Shown in pieces: positions 28,065 to 35,849 of a stretch of DNA of 64,000 bases. The position numbers and the translations under genes were made by a program. Under the pieces are notes generated by a model. That model saw only the letters and a program-made list of their open reading frames with translations, did not search any database and was not told the DNA's origin. Origin of the DNA: Bacteroides sp. 51 (lineage in GTDB: Bacteria; Bacteroidota; Bacteroidia; Bacteroidales; Bacteroidaceae); the NCBI RefSeq assembly GCF_010500965.1, contig NZ_QVMI01000024.1:1-64000 (forward strand). The letters run 5' to 3'. Numbering within the stretch: the first letter of the stretch is position 1; each line of letters begins with the position of its first letter.

Positions 28065-29645
28065 TTATTTAATGATATCGTAAGTCAAGCCTTCAGATTC
28101 GATATACGCTTTCACATCGTCAATGGTTTTGAACGTTTGTATCCAATATACATTATACTGGAATTGTGCTGTCAATGTACGGATATCGGCATACTTAAAC
28201 TGAAGTGTTGGGAAGGTTGCAAGAGCGTTTGTCGGCAATACTCCACCATTAGCCCATGCTTGGGTGCTTAAATTATAAATAAATACGTGGCTACCATCGC
28301 TACACTTATAATCGTTCAACCATTTATTATTGTTACCAGCCAAACCACCACTATAACTAGCCCCGTTACAAGAACCGGAAGCATCCAGTGTAATATTACG
28401 TGAAGTAGCAGCAGTGTAATCCAACGCATCATCCATACGAATGGCAAAAATCGGATAGTTACCTGCATGCAGGAATGTTTTCGCATTCCAACACTTGAAG
28501 TCGCCGCGCTGGTTCGTATCGTTCTGCTTATAAGTAGTTACCGTAACCTTACCATAACTCCAAACATGCGAAGAAGAAGTACCATTGCCCGATTGAGCCG
28601 CATTATACCAACCATAGTTGTTTTGATCGTGGAATAATTCACGAACCAATCCTTCTGCCAGGTGCAGTTTGATAGAAGAGGCATTGCCTGTTTCCGGACA
28701 AGTTGCTGTAATCGTCACATCACCAAATACACCTTCCTGGTTGAAGGTTACCACACCAGCCTGAACGGTAGCAATGTTTGCATCGCTCGAAGTCCATTCT
28801 ATCAATGAGGTAGTAGACACAGCGGGTACAGTAGTATAAGACAAGGCAATACCCTTATCGGCAATGGCAAATACATAACCTTTGTCGACTGACTTACTCT
28901 GGTCGATAGTAACACTTTCGGGCACTACAATTTGCTTCACTGTAATATCTTTCTTTGCCAAAACCTGAGCACCATCAAGCGAAGTAGCCGTGATTGTTAC
29001 AATAGCAGAATAGTTTTCATTTACCTTACCGGTCACAAGTCCACTGGCATCGACCGTAGCAATAGATTCGTTCGAACTAGACCACTTCACTGTTTTATAA
29101 GTAGCATTATCCGGCAAGATAGTAGCTGTTAATTGCGCGGTTTCACCAGCAAAGACTTCATCTGCTGTAGAACTTATCGTAATAGATGTGGCAGGAACCA
29201 TTGAATTAGCCACCACTACTTTCAGCGTACTATAAATATTACTACCGGAATAGAAAACCGAAGGAGCCACCTGAACAATGGCATAACCCGTACCATTGCC
29301 ACTAACAGCAGTTATTGTTCCATCTTGGTCTACGGTAGCCACGCTTGTATTGCTGGAAGTCCAATCAAATTCATTAAAGGTAATATCATCAGGAGCAAAA
29401 GTATAACTCAAAGCAACACTTTCGCCTTTTATCAACGGTAAAACACTCGCTCCAGCCTCATCCGTATAAATGAGTTGCTGTTGTGCAGCCGGAATATTTA
29501 TTAAAACCGACTTGGGATAAATGGCAGAGTCGAGGTCAGATGATGCATCGCTGTCATCGCACGAAACCATCGACAGGGTTATTATAGTAGCTGCCATCCA
29601 TAATAGACAACCAAAGCTATATTTCAATATATGTTTCATAATCAT
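28065..29645 (-). CDS. Ig-like surface glycan-binding lipoprotein
   Basis: A 526-residue lipoprotein (signal ending MVSC) placed where SusE/F- or SGBP-type proteins usually are, directly after susD (21 bp). It has three bacterial Ig-like (Big_2) repeats, each with the signature WTSSN..VATVD..G or similar (about residues 45-145, 150-238, 240-325). A C-terminal ~200-residue domain rich in Trp, Tyr and Asn follows and is likely the carbohydrate-binding part. I infer surface glycan capture; no catalytic motif is visible. Confidence 0.75.
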   Translation of the reverse strand: MIMKHILKYSFGCLLWMAATIITLSMVSCDDSDASSDLDSAIYPKSVLINIPAAQQQLIYTDEAGASVLPLIKGESVALSYTFAPDDITFNEFDWTSSNTSVATVDQDGTITAVSGNGTGYAIVQVAPSVFYSGSNIYSTLKVVVANSMVPATSITISSTADEVFAGETAQLTATILPDNATYKTVKWSSSNESIATVDASGLVTGKVNENYSAIVTITATSLDGAQVLAKKDITVKQIVVPESVTIDQSKSVDKGYVFAIADKGIALSYTTVPAVSTTSLIEWTSSDANIATVQAGVVTFNQEGVFGDVTITATCPETGNASSIKLHLAEGLVRELFHDQNNYGWYNAAQSGNGTSSSHVWSYGKVTVTTYKQNDTNQRGDFKCWNAKTFLHAGNYPIFAIRMDDALDYTAATSRNITLDASGSCNGASYSGGLAGNNNKWLNDYKCSDGSHVFIYNLSTQAWANGGVLPTNALATFPTLQFKYADIRTLTAQFQYNVYWIQTFKTIDDVKAYIESEGLTYDIIK

Positions 29646-29666
29646 TTTACTTTATAGTTAAACGTT

Positions 29667-31412
29667 TTAGTTTGTCCAACCCGGATTCTGTCCAAGTTGT
29701 GGATTCAACTGCAACTGATCGGATGGTAACGGATAAAGATAGAGTTTATCACTCCACGTTCTGTCACTATACAGGATAATGCAACCCTCATTGTTTAGCT
29801 GACGAGATTGTGCAGACCAGTTTGTTTCAAACCATGTTCCTGTAATTTTCACACCCAGTTGGTCTTGTGGCATTTCAGTTCCGGCTGTCGCCCAACGTTT
29901 CAGGTCATCAATACGGAAGCCTTCAAGGAACAATTCAACTGTACGCTCGCGACGGATTTCCTCACGCATGGAGAGTCCGTTTGCTGAAACAAAAGCATTA
30001 CTTAACTTAGGCATATTCTTGTTTACACGTTGGCGAACCTGATTCAAAGAGATATCCAGATCGCTATCTGTAATGGTTCCGCTCAGTTCATAAGCAGCTT
30101 CGGCATAGTTCAACAACACTTCTGCATAACGAATCACAGGATAATCCATAGACTCAAAGTAATCGGCTACCTGACGCTCTACTGCCCATTTATTGTTCTG
30201 ATATCCGCTGGCAGAACGCACATTGGCAACCAGGCAATTATCAAAATCAACATCTGTCCAGGTAGTACGCCACTTACCATCATTATTCCAATATTTCTGA
30301 TCATGCTTCAGGAGTGTTGTATGCATACGCATATCCCGGTTTTTAAACTCGTCAGTTACACCAACATATCCGGAGAAGAGTGGCGATTTACCAATAGGCA
30401 AACCATCCGAACATAAATACAGGTTAGCCATCTTACGCGTAATATAGCAAACATTGCCTTGCATACCATGTGTGATGTTTGTACCCAGGTTATCACCGTC
30501 GCGGTGACGACGAGACAAAATATATTCGGTATTGTCTTTCTTAGTCAGATTCGCCGGATTACACTGCCCGGCATCTTCCAGAATAAACATATAGCGATAA
30601 CTGGCCGTATCCAATGTGGCATGATAGAAGATTTGATGTTTGCCGCCACTAATCACACTCCCTGCCGCATTCTTGGCAATAGTCAACAGTTCAGTACTAC
30701 GTGCTGTATTGGTAGTCGCATCGCGTCCTCCTGTGTGGAACTTTTGCCAGGTTCCTTCGAACAGTGCAACGCGCGACAGCATACCTAAAGCTGCATATTT
30801 TGTCAGACGACCGGCTTCGGAAGCGGTTTCTGGCAATGCGTCCGCAGCTTCCTGCAAGTCTTTTACCATTTGGTCGACAACAACGCCACGATCATCACGT
30901 TCTCCATAAAGTTCTCCGGAACTCAAGTCCAAAGGTTTGGTCAGCAGAATGGCGTTTCCATACATTTGTACCAATTCAAAATGAAGATAGGCACGAAAGA
31001 ATTTCGCCTCGGCTACAGGTATAGCAATAGCTGCCTGATCGCCAAACGATTGCGCTCTGTCCAACAACAGGTTGGTGTAATAGATACGCGTATAGAGTGT
31101 GGTATAGTTCTTATCTTCTGCAGGAATATTATTTGTTCCCTGACTATATGTATTTATTGACGAAGTAGCAATTAAGTCCGAACGATAGTCGCTGTGAGGA
31201 CCATCACTCATACCCGCTCCATAATTATTATCACCCAACTGAAAGTCACGTGTCCAACCATAAAACTGGTTTGCATACAACTGGAAGTTCTCTGCCTTGT
31301 CCCACACTAAGTTGTCGCCCATCTCGGCCAAAGGGTCGAGATTCAAGCAGGATGATACAACCAAAGCTATGAACGACAGAAAGGTTACTTTTATATAATG
31401 TATCTTATTCAT
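29667..31412 (-). CDS. susD: SusD-family glycan-binding lipoprotein
   Basis: A 581-residue RagB/SusD protein with lipobox VVSSC. N-terminal SusD-like helices include NFQLYANQFYGW and later TRIYYTNLLLDRA. The C-terminal RagB/SusD domain ends in the usual ERTVELFLEGFRIDDLKRW and YPLPSDQLQLNPQLGQNPGW. It lids the SusC transporter and binds oligosaccharide at the cell surface. It starts 10 bp after susC. Confidence 0.95.
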   Translation of the reverse strand: MNKIHYIKVTFLSFIALVVSSCLNLDPLAEMGDNLVWDKAENFQLYANQFYGWTRDFQLGDNNYGAGMSDGPHSDYRSDLIATSSINTYSQGTNNIPAEDKNYTTLYTRIYYTNLLLDRAQSFGDQAAIAIPVAEAKFFRAYLHFELVQMYGNAILLTKPLDLSSGELYGERDDRGVVVDQMVKDLQEAADALPETASEAGRLTKYAALGMLSRVALFEGTWQKFHTGGRDATTNTARSTELLTIAKNAAGSVISGGKHQIFYHATLDTASYRYMFILEDAGQCNPANLTKKDNTEYILSRRHRDGDNLGTNITHGMQGNVCYITRKMANLYLCSDGLPIGKSPLFSGYVGVTDEFKNRDMRMHTTLLKHDQKYWNNDGKWRTTWTDVDFDNCLVANVRSASGYQNNKWAVERQVADYFESMDYPVIRYAEVLLNYAEAAYELSGTITDSDLDISLNQVRQRVNKNMPKLSNAFVSANGLSMREEIRRERTVELFLEGFRIDDLKRWATAGTEMPQDQLGVKITGTWFETNWSAQSRQLNNEGCIILYSDRTWSDKLYLYPLPSDQLQLNPQLGQNPGWTN

Positions 31413-31422
31413 ACTCTTAAAT

Positions 31423-34400
31423 TTAGAAAGTTAAATTAACGCCAAAGGTATAGTTACGAGTAAATGGATAGCGTTTTGTTCCTGTTACCTCACGGGCAGC
31501 TTCGGGGTCCCATCCATCTTTAATATCAGTTGACTCCCAAAGGTCGGCACCTGTTACATAGATGCGGGCATTTTCAAACACTTTGGTTTTCCGTAGCAAA
31601 TCACGTGGGAAAGTATAACCAATGGTTACATTCTTCAGACGGATATAACTGGCATTTTGTGCCGTCAAAGACGATGCCCGATAGTTCCAGTTATTAAGAT
31701 TACTGTCATTTGTATAGGGTGCGTAGTAAGCGTTCGGATTATCTTCGCTCCATGTTCTGCCTATAGACGTCGTAACGGTATTGGTATAATTGGCACGGAA
31801 CGGAACTGTCCAGTTATCAATGCCACGGTACACAAAGCGATTGGCAGCACCCTGGAAAACGAGACTGATATCAAATCCTTTATACTCGGCACCGAGGTTA
31901 AACGAATATGAGATCTCCGGAGAGTCGCTACCCAGGTTTATAAAGTCGTTATGGTCAAGAATGCCATCATCATTTTCATCGCAGTACATATTGTCACCAA
32001 CACGCAATCCGGCAGGCATTTCAACACCATTATTTTCCAGATATTTCGCTTTGTAAGCAGCCAGTTGTTCTTCATTCTGAATCTTACCACCATAACGAAG
32101 CCCGAAGATCGTATTCAATGGATAGCCTTGTTGAGTGGCTACATATCCGTCCTTGATAACGGTCGATCCGCCGATATCAGTCAGTTCGTTACGTGCGAAA
32201 GTCAATGTTCCTCCAACATGATAGTTCACATCGCCAATCTTGTCGCGATAGGTCAATTGTCCTTCATAGCCCCAACCTTTGAATTTACCTTCGTTGGCTT
32301 CCGGAGCTTTGTCGCCCAATGTACCCGGATATGAGAGGCTAACTAACATATTGTTATTGCGTCTCATAAAAGCCTCTACCGTACCGGTTAATTTATTGTT
32401 CAGCAAAGCAAAGTCCAAAGCGAGGTTATAATTCGCAATACGTTCCCACGTACGATTGTTCGATGCCAATGTGCCGCTGGTTTTAATGTAAGATAATTTG
32501 TCGCTACCTACATAAGCGCCACTGCTTGATTCTAACGAATAAAGCTGTACGCCATCATAGTATTTAACGCCACTCTGGTTACCCATTTCGGCATACGACA
32601 AACGGAGTTTCAAATCGTCCAGCCATTCTACACCCTGCATAAAAGCTTCCTGTTTGATTCGCCATCCGGCAGACACGCCAAAGAAAGCGTTCCAACGGTT
32701 TTCTGGCTGGAACTTAGAAGAACCATCGTAGCGACCGTTAAACTCAAACAAATAGCGACCATCGTAAGCATAATTGAAACGACCATAGTAAGACAACACA
32801 GCATGTTGGAATCTTACTTTATCTTTATTGTCATCTGTTACCAACGTTACTTCTCCGGAACCATTTACAATATCCAAACCTTCCTGAATATCTTTAATCT
32901 TTATTCCGTAATAGGTATAATCTTTAAATTCGTATTGTGCACCCACCGTCAGACTTACATCGTGTTTCTTGGCAAACGTATGATGTGCATTCAAATAACC
33001 TGCAAACGAATAAAAATCGGTACGCGAACTTGTTTGCTCATACGATGAGTTAGCCTGTGTAGGGGTTGTCAACACTTTCTTTGTGCCGAGATAGTTATAA
33101 TAATCAATCGAATTCGTTACTTTATTACGCGAAGCCGAGCTGGTATTGTATCCAATATTACCATTGGCCGACAGCCAATCGGTTACTTTGTAATTCAATG
33201 TTTCGCTGATATTGATAGCCGATACCGACAACTCGTTGTTTCCACCTTGAGAAACTTTAGCCACCGGCGATCCCCAGCTACCCCATGCATAAGGTTTGCC
33301 GTCTATTGTTGTCAGCGGAAGACCCGGCATAGGTACAGAAACTGTAAGCACAGAACCTATATCTGTTGGTGCTACCTGCTCCTGACGCTGATATGAGATG
33401 GCAGATTCCAGCGACACGCTATTCGAGAGTTTATACGTATTGTTTATACGGAAGTTATACCGTTGGTTATTGTTTTTCCCGTATTGCAACGTAGAGCCAT
33501 CATATAAATAGCCTAAAGAAATACGGTAAGAAGAGCGGTCCGAACCTCCTGAAATGCTCAAGTTTTGTTCGGTCGACCAAGTATCACCGAAAAGAGAGCC
33601 CAACCAGTTCACATCATCGGCAAAAACGAAGTCGCTTACATCGGTAAAGGCAGCCGTACCAAACGGATTAGGGCTTGTAGCCAGGTCAATATACGAACCT
33701 TTGTATTGCTTAGCCAGTTGAGCGTAAGTGTACCATACATTCGAGGCGTTATCATCATTTTCCAATGCAGCTATTACGCCATCGGCCCATTGATCAACGT
33801 TCATCAGTTTAGGCATTAAACCTACTGTTTTCAGTGTAGCCGATCCGCTATATTCTACTTTCGTTTTACCTTCTTTACCTTTCTTGGTAGTAACCAAAAC
33901 AACACCACCGGCAGCGCGCGAACCATAAATAGCCGCCGAACCGTCTTTCAGGAAGTTAATGGTTTCAATATCACTGGGGTTCAATAAACGCAGTTCGTTT
34001 GTGCTTTCATAAGCTACCCCATCGATCACGATCAATGGTTCGGTTGTGTTCTTCGATGTAGCACCACGCAAACTCATGCTCCAGCTTTCATCACCCGGCG
34101 CAGAAGATGAACGGGTAATAATAACTCCCGGCACCTGGCCTTGCAGTGCCTGTAACGGACTGGAAAGACCTCCTTTTTCTTTAAAGATTTTGTCGTTGAC
34201 AACGGTTACAGACCCCGTCAACGATTCTTTTTTCATTGTACCGTAACCCACAACCACTACTTCGTCAAGTAACTCGGAGTCTTCGGCTAATACGATCTTC
34301 TTCAGATTTCTGTCATTGGCCCGTATTTCTAACTTCTTATAGCCAATGTAAGAGATTTCGAGTACTGCATTATTTGAAGAAACGTTTAAACTAAAATTTC

Positions 34401-34572
34401 CATCAAAATCTGTAATGGTTCCATTGGTTGTACCTTTTTCAATGATACTGGCACCAATTACAGGCTCGCCTGACGGGTCAGTCACATTTCCTGTGATTCT
34501 GTTTTGGGCAAATACTGATATAGAAATAGTCAGCATAAGCAAAAACATACAAATCGGTTTCAATTGTTTCAT
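31423..34572 (-). CDS. susC: SusC-family TonB-dependent outer-membrane transporter
   Basis: A 1049-residue RagA/SusC transporter: signal peptide (SISVFAQ), CarboxypepD-regulatory-like domain (~23-100), TonB box/plug start (LLDEVVVVGYG), plug, and a 22-strand barrel ending in VNLTF. It lacks the N-terminal STN signalling domain, so it is not an obvious anti-sigma-controlled transducer. A TTG at 34596 would lengthen it, but ATG 34572 gives the signal peptide directly. A near -7 box GATATTTG (minus, 34594-34601) lies 22 bp upstream. It imports the oligosaccharides made by the surface lyases. Confidence 0.95.
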   Translation of the reverse strand: MKQLKPICMFLLMLTISISVFAQNRITGNVTDPSGEPVIGASIIEKGTTNGTITDFDGNFSLNVSSNNAVLEISYIGYKKLEIRANDRNLKKIVLAEDSELLDEVVVVGYGTMKKESLTGSVTVVNDKIFKEKGGLSSPLQALQGQVPGVIITRSSSAPGDESWSMSLRGATSKNTTEPLIVIDGVAYESTNELRLLNPSDIETINFLKDGSAAIYGSRAAGGVVLVTTKKGKEGKTKVEYSGSATLKTVGLMPKLMNVDQWADGVIAALENDDNASNVWYTYAQLAKQYKGSYIDLATSPNPFGTAAFTDVSDFVFADDVNWLGSLFGDTWSTEQNLSISGGSDRSSYRISLGYLYDGSTLQYGKNNNQRYNFRINNTYKLSNSVSLESAISYQRQEQVAPTDIGSVLTVSVPMPGLPLTTIDGKPYAWGSWGSPVAKVSQGGNNELSVSAINISETLNYKVTDWLSANGNIGYNTSSASRNKVTNSIDYYNYLGTKKVLTTPTQANSSYEQTSSRTDFYSFAGYLNAHHTFAKKHDVSLTVGAQYEFKDYTYYGIKIKDIQEGLDIVNGSGEVTLVTDDNKDKVRFQHAVLSYYGRFNYAYDGRYLFEFNGRYDGSSKFQPENRWNAFFGVSAGWRIKQEAFMQGVEWLDDLKLRLSYAEMGNQSGVKYYDGVQLYSLESSSGAYVGSDKLSYIKTSGTLASNNRTWERIANYNLALDFALLNNKLTGTVEAFMRRNNNMLVSLSYPGTLGDKAPEANEGKFKGWGYEGQLTYRDKIGDVNYHVGGTLTFARNELTDIGGSTVIKDGYVATQQGYPLNTIFGLRYGGKIQNEEQLAAYKAKYLENNGVEMPAGLRVGDNMYCDENDDGILDHNDFINLGSDSPEISYSFNLGAEYKGFDISLVFQGAANRFVYRGIDNWTVPFRANYTNTVTTSIGRTWSEDNPNAYYAPYTNDSNLNNWNYRASSLTAQNASYIRLKNVTIGYTFPRDLLRKTKVFENARIYVTGADLWESTDIKDGWDPEAAREVTGTKRYPFTRNYTFGVNLTF

Positions 34573-34684
34573 AAATACTAAATTAGGATTAAACAAATAT
34601 CGAATTATTTTCTTTAAATACTGAGTTATACGGAATAACCTTATCTTTTTTATTTCTCATAGGCTTATTATATTTTTTAATTAG

Positions 34685-35209
34685 TTAGATGCATTGACGT
34701 ATATAAGCACGCATAATTTTGCGCCCTATCAAAAGATGGTTTTCTACCGTACGTTTACTTAGATGAAGTTCATCGGCTATTTCACTTGTTGTTTTCTCTT
34801 CAAACCGACTCAAAAGGTAAACTGCTTTTCGCTGGGGGGAGTATGTACCAAGTTTATCTCTTTCTAGTGATAGCAAATCCTTAACAATGAGGTTTTCTTC
34901 GGTTTCGTTCGAGTAATAAACTGTAGTATCATATATATAAGAGGTGATTTCTTGCTTTTTATAGTAACGGCGAATATAATCCGTTACGATATTACGTGCT
35001 ATCGTGAAAAGGAAGTATTTCACCGTATCTTCCCTCAACATGGCTCTATAATCCAGTAAACGAACAAACACATCTTGCATTAGATCTTCCGCCTCATACT
35101 TATGATTTATCTTATATGTTATATAAGAAAGTATGATCTGATGGTATCTCTTATAAGAGTGAGTAATCAGACAGCTATTATGACTTGTTTGAGAAGATTG
35201 AGTTTTCAT
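34685..35209 (-). CDS. ECF-type RNA polymerase sigma factor
   Basis: A 174-residue sigma-70 family protein with region 2 (YEAEDLMQDVFVRLL, then IARNIVTDYIRRYY) and region 4 (TSEIADELHLSKRTVENHLL). No FecR-type anti-sigma gene is adjacent and the neighbouring SusC has no STN domain. An in-frame TTG at 35263 is upstream of the -7 box at 35242-35249, so the ATG at 35209 is preferred. It lies between the AraC-type regulator and susC on the same strand, so it probably takes part in PUL control. Confidence 0.88.
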   Translation of the reverse strand: MKTQSSQTSHNSCLITHSYKRYHQIILSYITYKINHKYEAEDLMQDVFVRLLDYRAMLREDTVKYFLFTIARNIVTDYIRRYYKKQEITSYIYDTTVYYSNETEENLIVKDLLSLERDKLGTYSPQRKAVYLLSRFEEKTTSEIADELHLSKRTVENHLLIGRKIMRAYIRQCI

Positions 35210-35241
35210 GATATTGCCTTTTAAGGTTTCATTCACTATGG

Positions 35242-35249
35242 CAAATATA
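35242..35249 (-). promoter_or_regulatory. -7 box for the ECF sigma gene
   Basis: Minus strand TATATTTG (TAnnTTTG consensus), 33 bp before the chosen ATG. Confidence 0.5.
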
Positions 35250-35719
35250 GGGGGTATATACAAAAGCGCAATCGTTAAGAAGCTCTAAAACATCTCACAC
35301 CATTATTACAGACCAGACAACATATAAATAACTGAATATCTGATAATTACAACAATAAAAAGAAGAGTCTCAAATTATTATTTAAGACTGATAAACATTA
35401 AAATATGCTATAAAGCATACTATGGGGCAAGCAGAACAATAGGTTGCTAATAATGGTATAAACAATATACTTTATAGAGTTTCACTCCTTTCCCTCCCGT
35501 TATACGCCAATCCTCAATAAAGTCTATAGCAATTTAACAATTCAACAGGCTTTTCGGATTGGCCCCATACTATTCCCAAAGCATTTGCTGGTAGAAGAAA
35601 CCGGGAACAACTGGAAGTTGATGGAGGAAAGATTTATTTTGGATTGGCAAGCACACCAAACACAGCTTATACCCTTAATTTTCAACACATTGCATTCACA
35701 CAACATTTACACACCGATG
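35250..35719. other. AT-rich non-coding region
   Basis: No gene is supported. Short frames such as one near 35600-35710 have no recognisable domain. The region separates the regulator's 3' end from the ECF promoter and leads into array D. Confidence 0.4.
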
Positions 35720-35838
35720 TAAAAGCGTTAACCTTAGCGCGTAAATGCATTTACATCAGCATGTAACTCCGTTTACCTCCGCATGTAAAAGCATTTATCT
35801 CTGCATGTAAACAGACCTATCTTAATATGTAAACAGAA
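35720..35838. repeat. 22-bp array D (6 starts)
   Basis: Words beginning TAAANGC or TAAACAG start at 35720, 35742, 35764, 35786, 35808 and 35830, an exact 22-bp step. Each repeat alternates two half-words, TGTAA(A/C) and TTTAC/TTTAT, spaced about 10 and 12 bp, which are rough inverses of each other. The array ends 12 bp from the stop codon of the AraC-type regulator gene, so it lies in its 3' untranslated region. Confidence 0.85.
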
Positions 35839-35849
35839 GAGTTGTTCCC

